A stretch of 64,000 bases of DNA from assembly GCA_028551475.1 (NCBI GenBank), contig CM052357.1:15795931-15859930 (forward strand). The letters are read 5' to 3'. This stretch comes from Casuarina equisetifolia. Lineage: Eukaryota > Streptophyta > Magnoliopsida > Fagales > Casuarinaceae. Positions 25,118 through 38,373 of this stretch are shown here, piece after piece (position 1 is the stretch's first letter; each line of letters opens with the position of its first letter). The position numbers were made by a program, and so were the translations under genes. The notes beneath the pieces are model-generated. The model was not told where the DNA came from. It ran no database searches and saw nothing but the letters and a program-made list of their open reading frames with translations.

Positions 25118-25950
25118 TTGTTGATTGATGCAAGTGAGTTTGAGAGCTTTGAAGAAGGAGTAGAGGATGTGGATAAGAAAAAATGGGTTGATGCAATGCA
25201 AGATGAGTTGAAATCTTTGCATGATAATCAAACATTTGAGTTGGTGACATTGTCTAAGGGTAAGAAAGCTTTGAAGAATCGTTGGATTTACATATTGAAG
25301 TATGATGAGAATTCTTCACAACCCTTTTATAAAGCCAGACTAGTTGTTAAGGGTTTTATTAGAAAAAAGAGAATTGATTATGATGAGATTTTCTCACATG
25401 TTGTGAAAATGTCCTTAATTTGAGTGGTTTTGGGATCAACTGCCAGTCTTGATCTTGAAATTGAGCAAATGGATGTAAAGATTGCTTTTCTTCATGGTGA
25501 CCTAAATGAAGAAATTTATATGGAGCAGCCAAAGGGTTTTAAAGAAAAAGGTAAAGAGAACTATGTTTGTAAGCTAAAGAAAAGTTTATATGGCTTAAAA
25601 CAGGCACTGAAACAATGTATTAAAAATTTGAGTCTTTTATGGGAGAGCAAGCCTACAAGAAGACAAATTTTGATCATTGTGTATTTATGCAAAAGTTCTA
25701 AGATGATGATTTTATCATTCTACTACTTTACGTAAATGACATGCTTATAGTTGGAAAGAATGCTGCAAGAATTAAAAAGTTAAAGCAAGAGTTAAGTAAG
25801 TCATTCTCAATGAAAGACTTAGGCTCAGTGAAACAAATTCTTGGTATGAGAGTTAGTCGTGATAGAAAAATCAAGAAGTTATGTTGTCTCAAGAAGAGTA
25901 CATTAAGAAAGTGCTTCAAAGGTTTTGTATGGATAAAACTAAAGTGGTGA
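25118..25950 (+). pseudogene. Reverse transcriptase of the copia element, YVND active site
   Basis: Blocks in order: [73 protein letters not shown], then after a frameshift [11 protein letters not shown] and MKDLGSVKQILGMRV. The YVDD box reads YVND at about 25725-25740: the first catalytic aspartate is asparagine (GAT to AAT). A TGA at 25421 splits the domain. Confidence 0.9.
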
Positions 25951-26146
25951 GCATGCCTCTTGCTACATACTTTAAGCTTAGTAAGAAATAATGTCCTACA
26001 GATAAGGAAGACATAAAAGATATGGAAAGAGTTCCTTATGCTTTGGTTGTTGGTTGTTTAATATATGCAATGATTTTTACAAGGCTAGATATAACTCATG
26101 TAGTTGGAGTAGTTAGCAGATTCAATTCCAATCTTGGAAGAGAACA

Positions 26147-26692
26147 TTGAATGTAGTGAAGTGGATTCTAAGGTATCTTCGAGGCACTTCTAGTTTGAAA
26201 CTTTTATTTGGGAGTGATAACCCTATTCTTGTGGGATATACAGATTTTGATATGACAGGGGATATTGATAATAGAAGATCTACTTCAGGCTACTTGATTA
26301 AGTTTTTAGGGGGAGCTGTGGCATGGTAATCAAGATTACAAAAATATATTACTCTATCTATAACGGAAGCAAAATTTATTGCAACAACGGAAGCATGTAA
26401 AAAGTTACTTTGGATAAAGAAATTCACAAAAGAACTTGATTTTGTGCAAGAAAAGTATGTGTTATTTTGTGATGGTCAAATTGCTATACGTCTTGCTAAG
26501 AACTCTACTTTTCATCAAAGATCAAAACACATTGAAGTAAAGTATCATTGGATACAAGATATCATGAAAACCAAAGAGGTTGCACTTGAAAAGGTACATA
26601 CTAAGGATAATGGTTCTGATATGATGACAAAGGCACTTTGGCGAGAAAAGTTTGAGTTTTGTTGGCATAAGGCCAGTTTGGATTGTGCTTGA
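26147..26692 (+). pseudogene. RNase H domain of the copia element
   Basis: VKWILRYLRGTSSLKLLFG, GYTDFDMTGDIDNRRSTSGY, then AVAW followed by a TAA in place of the usual Q or S codon, then LSITEAKFIA, FCDGQIAIRLAKN, HQRSKHIEVKYHWIQD and KVHTKDNGSDMMTKAL. These are the complete copia RNase H blocks. The GYTDFDMTGD aspartates are present. Confidence 0.9.
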
Positions 26693-26720
26693 GAAATGGA
26701 CATATGAAATCTCCCTCATT

Positions 26721-26739
26721 TAGGCTGGAGGGGAAGAAT
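26721..26739 (+). other. Polypurine tract of the copia element
   Basis: TAGGCTGGAGGGGAAGAAT directly precedes the TG of the 3' LTR. Confidence 0.85.
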
Positions 26740-27418
26740 TGTTTGGTTAGTCCAGCCCATATTCAGGGACTTATTATTGGGTCCAATTAGGGTAATGTGG
26801 CCCTAAGGTTTAAAAGGAAAAATATAGGGTTTTTTCTTGAAGTGAGTGGCTATTAAAAAGAAAAGAGAGAGAGAAAAGAAAAAAGTAGAATTTTTGCAAG
26901 AATTAGAGGATCTGTACAACAATTGATCAAACATTTGATCAAGGTTGATTCGTGGTCCAATTGAGCTAAAGTTTTGTCAGCAGGTTCGGGATTGGGTGTT
27001 CTTCATTGTGAATGGTTGGATCATTATTTAGAGCTCTTTAAGTTAACATATTGTGGTTGAAAATCTAGGTGATATTTCTCTAACTTTTCTTGGTTAAGTT
27101 GTTGTTTATAACTTGTTGCTTACTATTAATTGGTGATTCTATTATTGTTAAATTAGTAAATCTTAGTTCTGTTGCTATTGTTAAGGACTTGATTGGGATG
27201 TAACCTAACAATTTATATAGTGGAGATTTGGGTGGACTCCATGATCGGTCTCATGGTTTTTATCCTTCACATTAGAAGAGTTTTCCACGTAGAAATTTTT
27301 TGTGTTGATTGTGAGATTTGCTTATTTTGCTTGTGATTCAAATACATCGTTGGTGTTTTAGTATTTCCTCAGAGGTTCAATCAAAGTGGGAAAACTTTAT
27401 AGGTCATTTTTCCCATAA
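26740..27418 (+). repeat. 3' LTR of the copia element
   Basis: Starts TGTTTGGTTAGTCCAGCC and ends CCCATAA, followed by the GTTTG duplicate. It aligns along its whole length with the 5' LTR. Confidence 0.92.
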
Positions 27419-27423
27419 GTTTG

Positions 27424-28869
27424 GCAAGTAAAAGTTGCTCAAAGTTATATAACATGATTAGATTGTGTTACTCTTTGTCACTTTTAACAATCATTGACAC
27501 CACAAGAAGTAGACTCTCAAGTGCAATTGGTTAGTCTTGTATAGAGGGGTTATTCATATTATTCCTCCTGCCAAAAAGGAAAAAATAAACTAATATGTTT
27601 TGTCTTTAAACAAAAGGGACCCCCTTGAAAATAACATTAGTAATAAAACAAGCAAGGCTCTTACAAAACATGACACTACTCAAACCTATTAGTAATGTTC
27701 AAATTTGATTTAAGGCTTGCCTAAAGGTCACTTAAGTTTTGGTAACTTCAAATCCTAAATTAGATTTTATGCCATCATTGGTACCGATGTTGTTTCTTGG
27801 ATTCCTCCACCACTGAGAATCTATTCTCACACCAAATTTGTCTTCCCTTTGGATTGCAATCCTTAACCTCATGGAAACCCAATAAAGCTATTGGTGACTT
27901 ATGCTTAGAAGTGTGGAATTTTATGGGAATGAGATTTAGGAATGAGCCTTTGACTGGTTTGGTGTTTGATTGTGGATTTTGGTTGGTTGTGTTGGACAAA
28001 ACGTGATTAATCATTGGTTGATTTTGGTCGGTTGGTTATGGTGATTTAGGTTTTGTGGGATATCTTTAGCAAGTTGGTTTTTTATTATTTGCCTTAGTTC
28101 CATTGATTTGTCTATTGTGTAAGAAGATCATGATAAGGGTTATGAGTAGTGGAAGATTTTGTGGAATCGATTAGGGTCTCTAAGTATTGTGGTGGGTTTT
28201 TATAGATTGCCTAGTTAGTAAATTGGGTGCAAGGCAAAGGTTTGACTTAGGGTTTGAGAAAGTGGAACTCTTCCTTGGAAGGTTTAAGCATTGGGCATAT
28301 ATGAGAACAAGAACTAATCACTAAAGGGAGGGCTTTTGCAGCCTTTAGATTTGTGTCGAGTTTAGTGTGTGGGGGATTTTATGTTGTAAGTATGGCAAGG
28401 CTGTCCACTACCTCTCCTCTTAAGGAGCCAGTGATTGGTGGCGCCTAATGATGGTCGGATTCACCCACCCTTTCTAACTAGATAGCCCCCTACCACCCCC
28501 CTTCTAAAAAAAAAAAACAATAAATGACCTAAAACTTCATTTTGGGACCTTTATTCCCAAAAATCATGGTGGACATCTGAGTCGAGTTGAATGGTGATGT
28601 CAAAAGGAAAGCTATTTAAAAAGACACTGGAGATTGGACAGTCGAAGTTTATGGCAACCTATTATGCAACTAAAATGAAGACCACCGCTATACTTTGAAC
28701 CATTGATAGTTATGGTGGCAAAGCTAAGTGGTAATGGAAAGTAGCAAAACCCAGCATGGATGCCCAATAACATGGCTAAATGAGATGACGAAACAAATCA
28801 ATTTGCTTTGTCATGGGACCAAAATGACAATAACAACACTCATGTAATGGGAGGCGACCCTTGCAGTTG
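27424..28869. other. Spacer with no recognised feature
   Basis: 1.4 kb between the copia element and family A copy 2. There are overlapping open frames on both strands near 27775-28014 but no recognisable domain. A poly-A run at 28507-28517 could be the tail of an old retroposon, but I cannot identify its body. Confidence 0.4.
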
Positions 28870-28874
28870 GTATC

Positions 28875-30490
28875 TATTTGGTGAAATTCTACATACAAGT
28901 ATACATGTTAAACAAATAATATAATAATAAGTAAGATATCATCCCACATAGACTGGTGATTACTAAGTCAACTAATTACTAACAGTAAATAGTTCCTAGA
29001 TTTATCTAACCAATCGAAATGATAGAACATGGATTAACTAACTAAATTTAACCTAAACTTGATAATTAAAACATGTTAGAGTGTCCAATTTCACCTAACT
29101 ACTAGGTATGAAAGTTGATTATTTATGTTGGCAAGATTAATTCTACTCATATGGTGAAATTTTTTAATTTATTTATTATCCTATGTCTAGGTATAACGAA
29201 CCTACTTAGCTCATTAACTCATGGTAATTCTACATATGAATTAAAATCAACTAAGTGCATTAACATTTGTGAATGTTCCAGTTTACACCTAAAGTCACAC
29301 AAACGACATGATATATGTCTATCCATATTAATCTATGGTTGCACATTACAATAAGTAATTACATGTCATTTCTTGTTGGTCTTTAACATGCAAATCAACT
29401 TATCTAAATGGTAGCTAATCACTCAAATGCATTAAGCTCAATAATATGCAACTTCATATTTATAAAATATCTTACAAAATACACAACAATTATACATTCA
29501 TATCATTATAATCAAATTATATCATAGCTCTAACAATATAAACTAAAACATTGTATTTACAAACACAAGAATAATGCAAAAAAATCATACAAAACATCTT
29601 AAATTTAAAAACAACTAAGTTGTCACCAAATTGCCTTCCCTTTCAAGCCGAATTTGCATAATTTCTATACATCAAAGGGGGGAAAGGTGCTAGTTGAAAA
29701 GAAGGGGAGAAAACACACTAAAACGCACTTTCATGTGCCATTGCCACATGCCGTCATGTGCTACCATTGCCCTTCACAGAAAACACAAAAAAGGTAGATC
29801 AAGGTCCTAGGAGTGTCAATTTGCAAAGAAATTGCCCAAATCTACCATAGAAATGCATATATTTGATGAAAAAAGCTTAAACAACATTCATCGTTCTTCA
29901 CTAGAAATCGTTGCAAAACCACTTCGAAAATGCTAGATATAGCACTAGGATGGTTGACCTGCTCCTTCCTTACCATAAAACACCCAAAAATGGCCATAAA
30001 ATGAAAAAGAATGGTCGGGAAATAAATAGGAATGGAGCTCCCTTGCCAAAAAAGAACACGACAGTCAACTTTCGCTCGATTGTCCAACATCCTTAGAGTC
30101 TAGCATTGTCGCACTTGGATCTAATTTTTTGGCAAGGAGAAGTTGCACATTAGTCTATCTTCCTCTTTGTCCAAACACTCCCTCTTTCTCCTCAATAAAG
30201 AACCCTTTTTCTTTCTCTACCCTTTCTCCCCCCTTTTACACGATGATAAACCTCCTTTTTTAGCTCACTTGTCATTCTCTTTCCTCACGTGTTTGTCCAA
30301 CTATCCTCCTTTGTTTGTTTTCCTTATTTTCTTTTGGTTTAATGCTTCTTTTCTTCAATTTTATTCTATTTTGGGTTTGTTGTATGAACAAACAAAATAT
30401 GCATAATTATAAGTACATGCATATTAACAAATCCTATAATATATGAATCTTAAACTAGTCATAATAACTCTATACAAGATAGAGTTATCA
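28875..30490 (-). repeat. Repeat family A copy 2: solo-LTR-like insertion
   Basis: On the minus strand the unit starts TGATAACTCTATCTTG and ends CACCAAATA. It is flanked by exact GTATC duplicates (28870-28874 and 30491-30495). Its terminal thirds align with copy 1 at 1652-2857; the middle is different and about 400 bp longer. It is non-coding. Fixed 5 bp duplications and the TG start indicate an LTR-retrotransposon integrase; the ...TA end is non-canonical. Confidence 0.75.
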
Positions 30491-30510
30491 GTATCACTAG
30501 CCCACATTAG

Positions 30511-32371
30511 TGTTGGGTTTTATGGCTTACCAAGAAGAGGGGATTGAATTGGTTTTAAGTCTAGATCAAAATCTTTGTCCCCTTTCTGATGTACTTTAAA
30601 TTATTCTAAAATGTTGTCAAACAAGGTCTCATAAAAATGTGATGAATTAGAGCATAAGAGATATGACATGCAAGTTTACACGGTGGTTCAGCATTCAACA
30701 CTTGAGCCTTACGTTTACCCTCTTCCTTTAACACAACCGGTTGAAGTCCACTTTACTACAAAGTTAGGAGAAAACGTTTCCCTATACTTTCCAACTCCTC
30801 CTCAAGGAGTTATACAATCCTTTCTCCAAGGATTACAATATAAAGTGTGCATCAACACACATTTACAAGTTAAGGTTTATCAAACCTTTTACGAACTTAC
30901 ACAATTCCCTTAAGATATGATATGTATATGGGAGATTGCTAAGTTAATAGCTTTCTAAAGACAATCAAATAGCTAATCAAGTCCTAATCATGAAACCCCT
31001 AAATGATAATAGAGTTAGGGTTTCGGATTTACAAAAAAGTATATGTGCATAATGATATTAGAATCTAATCAGCACATATACAACTAGAAATCTCAAGTAA
31101 TCTGGCAGAGTAATAGAATGAAAGAACTTCACCAAGATTTCTATTCAGCTCAAGCTTGGTTGTGATCTTTTTCTTCTCAAAGTTGATTTTCATTTTTAAG
31201 ATATCAGCAACTTCAACAACCACACTATTTGTTTTTCCTTGCAAGATAGATATATAGAATGCACCTTTTAATCTCTAAAATATTCGTTTTGACTTGCTCA
31301 GAATTTCTTCCCGTTATGGAGAGATTAAGCCTAATTTTTAAGCCGTTGGAAAGTTAGAGTCTTATTAGTAAGTAGCTTCTCTGTTCTGGTTAAAACATGC
31401 TCTCAAAATGCATCGTTTAGTTACCTTTTTAAATCATATCTCATGAAGCTTATTTGGGTCATTGGTCGGGTTCTCAGATTTCATCAAGATTCTTCCTCAA
31501 TTCTTCTTCAATCTTGAAGTAATCTTTTATGGGTGCTTCATAACTCAATAGAGCATCTTTTGCACTTCAGAATCCCTATGATTTCAGCTTTATATCATCT
31601 TTAATCTACCTCCAATTCTTCTTTTGAGCAATTAGGTCAAGAACATGAAGAACACCCTTAATCTCTTTAATTTGATCTTTTATGAATAGTGGGTCTTTGA
31701 TTTTCTTGCATAGAATTGTTCCTTTCTTCAGTAGCTTTCGAATGAACCCTTTTGTAGCTTGATTGGAGAAGTTTTCGGCAACCAATTTTACTGGCAAAGT
31801 GGCAACATCAAGTTGGGTCTGGGTCGAGCTGTGTTTGGGCATGCTAGTGCTTAATTAGGTTCACGAGTCATGCAAGCCTTTTGGGTTGTGTGTGGGTCAC
31901 CTAATTAAGTCACGGGTTGGGAAAAGCTTCTGGGTCATTCAGATGCAGGTCGGCTTCAACGGGTCATGTGTACAAGGCTTGGTCCGTGCTCACGAGGGTT
32001 GCACTTCATGTGGGCTAGATTGCTTATCGGATCCATGTCACATTAGCCTTGTTCAATTCATATTGGGTTATGCTATAGATAAATTGATCCATTAAACTTG
32101 ATTAAAGCTAATTCTTTTTAGTCTTTACTTGGAACATTTTCCTACAAGAAAATTCACAAGTTAATTTTCTTGTAAAACAAATAATGACATCAAATATTAA
32201 ATCATTTATTCTTCCTGATAATACTTTCACAAATGTATTAAATAATATGATTATTATAATTTATAACACATAAATCATGAAAGATAATTAACACTAAAAT
32301 ATCCTTTTATGAAATATTTCCTTTTTCCTTTTCATCATCAAAACAATAGTGAAATAGCAATATTTCTAACA
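30511..32371 (-). repeat. Solo LTR of the Maximus/SIRE-type copia family
   Basis: Plus-strand ends are TGTTGGGTTTTATGGC and TTCTAACA. Exact ATTAG duplicates flank it (30506-30510 and 32372-32376). Sequence and ends match the LTRs of the element at 55161-64000 and the solo copies at 51639 and 58264. No internal domain is attached, so it is a solo LTR left by LTR-LTR recombination. At about 1.86 kb it is the longest of the copies. Confidence 0.9.
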
Positions 32372-32376
32372 ATTAG

Positions 32377-32900
32377 GACTTCCAAATGGGGTTTCTTAAC
32401 TTGACTAGGATCTCATGTCCAACTTTGCAGAACCTAGAATCAACACAAGCTTGTAATTTCATGGAATAGGCCATCATCATTTAAGGGAATTTATAGAGAT
32501 AAGGTCACTTCCTTTATGTAGCCTCTTCCTTACAACAAAGAGCTCTTAATGGAGGCTGAGTCCAGGATTGAACACATGAATCAAGCCATTGAATTTCCCT
32601 AACAAATACAATGGAATAGGTCCTATGTGAGGTAACTTAGAGATACACCATAGGGGAGATGCATGTGGAATGGCAAGGAGAAACATGGTTGAAAATGTTG
32701 AAACATCTATTACTTGAGTGGCCTACGAATTGCACTTATAGGAAGGACCTCACATTCCACATGGTATTGGATTATTTACACTCTTTGCACCCTAAGGTGG
32801 ATAAACATACATCTAGATTATGCTTTAAAGGATTGGGTTTTGAAAACCTTCACCGTAAAACCATGAGTGACCTCAAGGCTACCTTAGGGAGAAAAATTCA
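32377..32900. other. Spacer or 5' part of the LINE, unresolved
   Basis: An 85-codon plus-strand frame at 32659-32916 is open but I do not recognise it. It may be an older sequence or the start region of the LINE that follows. Confidence 0.35.
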
Positions 32901-33039
32901 TTACCATATATTCTGATAACTCATTTGCTGGACATTTTCCCAATTTCGTATGAGCCCAAGCTAGCATCAAGGAGTGGAACTCACCCACGAATAGGCATTT
33001 CTAGTCATGAATTTTCACTTGCAATTGAATATCACACAC

Positions 33040-33975
33040 TCACTCTGGTGGCCATATTTAACAAAGAATGGCCATCAATTAATTTATTTAAGCATTTTGT
33101 TAATACTGAATGAGGATTAAGGAAATTAATAGTTGCTGGTTTGTTGAATAGTCAGAATTTAAGCATTCATTTTCAATCTCGGGATGATTTTGAAATGGCT
33201 TGGTCCCAGAAGGGGAGGTCATTTGATAAATACAGGTACAACCTCACTAGGTGGACAAATACAAATAGCAAAGACATAAATAATAAAAGGGTGGAAGCTT
33301 GGATTATCCTTCCATAACTCCTGCTTCCATGTCAAAACCCATCAATCTTGATTGCAATTGGAAATGTCCTAGGAAGGTACATATGTTTGGACAAATGAAC
33401 TAAGAAGTTTAAACATCCCATTACACCTAGGATTTGTGTAGAGATGGACTTCTCCAAACCATTGCCTGAGAAGCTCTCAATAGAGATAGAAAATGGGGAA
33501 CAAATGGTAGGTAATTTTTGGCAAGAAATAGTGTATGAATCCAAACATGGATGTTGTACATTTTGTGACATGAACAATTATAGTCTAACTAGATGCCAAC
33601 ATTGGGTGTTAGCTCAAAAAAAGGAAAACAAGACCAACATGAGTACAAGAGCTATTGAAAGGAATTCTACTATATTGGCACAAGTCAACAAACCAAAAAA
33701 AGAGAGAGGAAATAATAGCAAGGAACCAATTTTGAAGAACCAATATGAATGGTGTCAACAATTGACATTGGCAAAGAAAATGAAGCATCCATCAGTGGCA
33801 CTAAAGTTACTATGGGTGGAAAACTACCTAGTCAAAGGGTCCCTACTAAGATTAAAAAGCCAATAAGAATGAAGTACGTTGTGAAAGCTCCTATTCCTAA
33901 AATTCATGAAGTTCAACTCATTGGAAAAGGGAGGGATACATTAGAGCAAGGACAAAACATGCTAGATTTGTAGGA
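33040..33975 (+). pseudogene. LINE ORF1 (DUF4283-like, CCHC knuckle)
   Basis: The frame shows WPSINLFKHFVN, then LRKLIVAGLLNSQNLSIHF, DDFEMAWSQKG, a degenerate ILIAIGNVLGRYICLDK, RICVEMDFSKPLPEKLSIEI and the EIVYES block. All of these fit the DUF4283/zf-CCHC_4 ORF1 of plant L1 elements. The knuckle CTFCDMNNYSLTRC has tyrosine in the histidine position (C-x2-C-x4-Y-x4-C). ORF1 would bind the LINE RNA. At least two stops interrupt it. Confidence 0.75.
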
Positions 33976-34535
33976 AACAAAGTATGGTAAGATGGTTGTC
34001 TACAAGCCTACCAAAAGTACTAACTCTTTTGCCATACTTGACCAATTAGAAGAGAAAAAGCAACATACTATCATTGTAGAAGAAATTCAAAGCATAAAAT
34101 TGGGGTGCCCCTTTAACAAGCAATAGGCTGCACAATACACAATATAATCCCTAAGGTAATTTGATGGTGAAACAAATTCAAAGGTGTTTGGACTTACGGT
34201 TTCATTTGTAGGTAAAAATAGTAGAATGAAGCATGAAGAGAACTTAGATATAATTATGCACTTTGGGGAAAATGCCTAGTTAATGTGGGAGATTGAGCAT
34301 TCTGTGAATAAAGTAATAAAGAAGCATTTATTGACATAAGGGGATAATGACAATGCAATTAAGCATCTAATAGGTATGTTTAGGAAATATTTTATGATAC
34401 CCTTTACACTTGTTGAGTAAATTTTTGGTGCAAGAAATAAACGCAACCATTTTAGTTCTACATTTATAAGATCTAATAGTACAGTAGCATATGTACACAC
34501 CTTGTTAAAATGTGTTCCTCTTGTGCCTTTTCATT

Positions 34536-37500
34536 ATGAAGACATTGATATGGAATATTAGAGGGATGGGTGCCCTTTAGAAAATAAACTTCTTAAAGAG
34601 GGTAGTCAGAGAAAATTAAATTAAATTTTTAGCCTTGTTAGAACTAAAAAAGAAAACAAGTCATTTAAAGAATTTAGAGGGTAAACTTCAATTTCCCTAT
34701 TTTAAGCACTTTGAACTAGAAAATATGCACATATGGATCTTATGGAAAGGTTAGATAACAATTAAGGTCATTATAATACATAATCAACATATATCTTTGA
34801 ATATTAAGATGCTAGAGTATTCATTTGCACTCACTGTGATTTATGCTAGTTATGAGTGCAATGTATGAATGTCATTATGGACTTTATTTTTGGAGTTGGA
34901 TATTGAAAACAAACCATGGATAATTAAGGGTGATTTCAATACTATCTTAGACCAATTAGAAAAACAAAGGGGCATACAATATTCTAGAAAGGAAATGGAG
35001 GATTTTCAATATTTTATTTCTATGGCTAGGTTGTTGGATGCAAGATATGAGGGGAACCATACACATGGTGTAGTAACAAGGAAAGCTAACAAAGTACCTG
35101 AATACGACTTGATAGAGTTTAGAATAATCTGAAGGCATTTTTCTATTAATCTCAAACCCAAGTATGTCATCTACCATGAATACAGTCTGACCACCGTCCT
35201 TTTGTTATATCGTTGTTTCAGGATAAGAAGTACTATGGTAATTTCAAGTTTCAAAGATAATGTATTCAAGAAGGATTCTTTAAAAAGATTATGGAGACAG
35301 AGTGGCACATATTTCAATTTGATTTCACTTAGCCCAGGTTATATAGTCGCTTGAAACATGTAAAACATAAATTCAATGAATTGAGTAGACAAACAAAGAA
35401 TCAAAAACAACAATAAAGATTGGAATTAAAAGAGAGCATGAATAAGTTGGATAAGGAAATTCAACAAGGTTGGTTAGAGGCAAAGCATGTAGAATATAAG
35501 AGGGCACAAGACCAATTGAATGAACTATTAATACAAAAGGAAGACACCTTAACGGATAAGGCAAGAGTAAAATGGTTGAAGGAAGGATATAGAAACATTG
35601 TGTATTTTCATGCTTGCATCAAAGAAAGGAATTCTCAAACAAAGTGGAACTTCAAGTTACCTAATGTCACTTTTACCTCAGCTCCAAGTTCTCTCATAGT
35701 TGAATATTATTGTTATATCCTTATTGAAGATAATAATACACCTCTCATTCATCCCTTTAGTTTCCCCCTAAAAGCTAGGATACAAATTGATTTGCTTGAA
35801 TATATTCTACCATTGGTAATTATTGAACAAAATGATGAGTTATGTTAGGAACCACAATGGGAGGAGATTTTGATGGCTATTAAAGGATTGGATTCTGATA
35901 GTGGTCTGGGTCAGATGGTTTCAATGGACATTTTTATCAAGCAAGTGTTGAGATTATGAAAGAAGATATAGTAGCAATGGTGCATGACTTCTTTGGTGGT
36001 AACCCCCTATCAAAATGTATTATTTCTATGTTAATAGTTTTGATATTGAAAAAGAAAAATCCTTAAAGTTTTAAAGACCTCAGGCTTATAAGTTTGTGCT
36101 ACTTTACTTATAAAATCATTGTCAAGATTTTGAATGATAGGCTGGTATGTTTATTACCTTTGATAATTTCCAAGGAACAATTTGGTTTCGAGCAAGGGAG
36201 AAATATTCATGAAAATGTTGCAATAGCCTAAGAGATGGTTAATGAATTAGATTGTAAAGTAATAGCCAATATGATGATTAAGGTAGATATGGAAAAGGCA
36301 TATGATCTTATGGAATGGGGTTTTATACTTAAAGTATTGAAATGGTTTGTTTTTTCTTACCTATGGAGTGATATGGGATTCAAATACATATCCAACAATT
36401 GGTTTACACTTTTGGTGCAAGGAGCAAAACATGGTTTCTTTAAGTCCACACAAGGTCTTCAACAAGGGGACCCTCTGTCACCTAGCATTTTTATCTTAGC
36501 TTAAGATGCTTTTAGTAGAAAGCTCATCCATTTGATAAAGATAGTATTATTTATTGAAAGATTTAAAGGTGATAATAATTTCTGTTCAGGAAAGGGGGTT
36601 TCTCATTTATTATATGCTAATGATATGTTAATTTTTATGGAAGGAAATCAAAGGTCTCTTGAATACATTAAGACTTTGCTACAAGAGTATAAAGCATATA
36701 GTGGACAAAAGATGAATGTAGAAAAGACAAGGGTAATAGTGTCAAGGAAGTTAGAACCATCCAAGAAAGAACTTATCAAGTAGATCACAAGTTTCTCTTT
36801 TGCAGATCTATCAATTAAATACTAGGGTGTTCCATTATTGAAAGGACAAAGTCGAATCCATTATTTTAACGAGATGGTAGATGTTATAGCTAATCGAGTG
36901 CAAATTGGAAAGTAAAACTCTTATCTCAAGGGGGCAAATTGACATTAATGAAAAGTGTACTCTCCTCTATGCCAATGCATACCATTTCCATTATGAAAGT
37001 ACTAAAAACTATTATACAAAAGATTAATAGTATAATGGCCAAATTCATGTAGAGTAATGGGGATGACCATGGTAGCCATTGGGTTAAGTGGCAAAGTATT
37101 TATACGCCTTTGGAAGAAAGTGGCCTAGGAGTTTGAAACCTAGAACAAACAATGCAAGCACTTCAAATAAAGTTTGTATGATGCTTTGTGCAAGAACAAT
37201 CCTTGTGGGCCTTAATTCTTCGAGCCAAGTATAAACATCTAATGGGAACAATTAGTTGAGGTAGAAAGAATGCACATTCACATACATGGAAGATGCTTTT
37301 GCCTTAGGTGGAGTATTCAATCCAACATGGCAAATGGATTATTGATAAGGGAAAATGCTTCTTTTGGAAGGATAATTGGATTAGACAACCTCTTTAGTAT
37401 CCTTTATGTCCATAACAAGATAAAACAATTGGAGAAGTCTTTTAAAGTCAAGTTATATTGGGGAACATTTGTCTAGTGAGTAGTAAGAACAAGCCAATAA

Positions 37501-38373
37501 AATTGTATGTAACAAAGATCTAGATAGGCTTGTTTGTGATTTTAGTGCTTTTAGCAAATTTTCAGCTTTATTAGTGTATTAAGACCGAAGAGTGAAAAAA
37601 GATAAGGTGCCTTAGGCTAAGTTTCTGTGGAATAAAGTGGTTCTTCCGAATATTGGATTGTTTATGTGGAAGTTAATTCATTATGGCATCTTTGTGGAAT
37701 GTAATATGTAAAGAAGAGGAATCCAATTGACATTTAAATGCTATTGTTAAGAAAAGGTGAAAGAGAGATGGTGGATTATGTATCTATGCATAGTGGGATG
37801 GCATAATGTTTTTGGCTTACATTTGGCGACACACTCCAAGTACATATTCATTTTAATTTTATATCTAACCTTGTTTCTTCATGGTATATAGAAGCATTGT
37901 GGCATAATTAGATGATAACTTTAGTAGTCATTTTGGGAGGAGTTATTACAAAAGGAATTTGGTTAGCTAGAAATTTTGCAAAACACAATTGGAAGCATTT
38001 GTCTATATTCAAAATTAACAAAGATGTTATGCATTGGATGCTTTGAATGTCAACTCTAATCCAAGTCAAGGTACAAGTAAGTCTTCTTGATCAAATTTCA
38101 CTAGTTGTCTTAAAGGTTCTTGTGATTCACATTCCATTGAGGCAAGGAGTTTGGATTCATTAGCAACCTCCTCTTGTGGGGCAATATAAGCTTAACATAA
38201 ATGGATCAAGCATCATGGGGAATAATGTTGGTGGGGAAATCCTTAGAGATCATAATGGAGATTTTATAATGACTTTTTCCATTAAGCTGAATCTTAACAC
38301 TAGTGTAAAGATGGAAGCTTATACCTTGTTAGAGGGACTTAAAATATGTCAGAGAATGAGTCAAGCACCTTAA
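34536..38373 (+). pseudogene. LINE ORF2: endonuclease, reverse transcriptase, RNase H
   Basis: It starts MKTLIWNIRGMG, the usual ORF2 opening. The endonuclease shows the E of LLELKKK, KGDFNTILDQ and a final SDHRPF near 35186. RT blocks follow: LISLCYFTYKIIVKILNDRL, EQFGFEQGRN, KVDMEKAYDLMEW, LQQGDPLSPSIFILA and LLYANDMLIF near 36610-36640 (YADD read as YAND). Near 37620-37730 NKVVLPNIGLFMWKLIHYGI is the zf-RVT lead-in. RNase H at 38176-38373 has KLNINGSSI and GGEILRDHNGDF. Many stops and frameshifts; not functional. Confidence 0.85.

Larger units (their letters stand above)
21940..27418 (+). mobile_element. Complete but inactive Ty1/copia retrotransposon
   Basis: The element has two LTRs (21940-22617 and 26740-27418), a primer binding site at 22621, gag, protease, integrase, RT and RNase H in copia order, and a polypurine tract before the 3' LTR. 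It is bounded by exact GTTTG target duplications at 21935-21939 and 27419-27423. The whole unit is about 5.5 kb. In-frame stops and frameshifts in every domain, plus YVDD changed to YVND, make it non-autonomous. By eye the LTRs differ at roughly one position in ten, so the insertion is not recent. Gag and RT resemble the Tnt1/Tork group; that assignment is an inference. Confidence 0.95.

Noticed and set aside
28875..30490. Helitron interpretation of family A, because of its terminal hairpin
   Set aside because: The hairpin is near the TG end, and exact 5-bp duplications are present; Helitrons make no target duplication.
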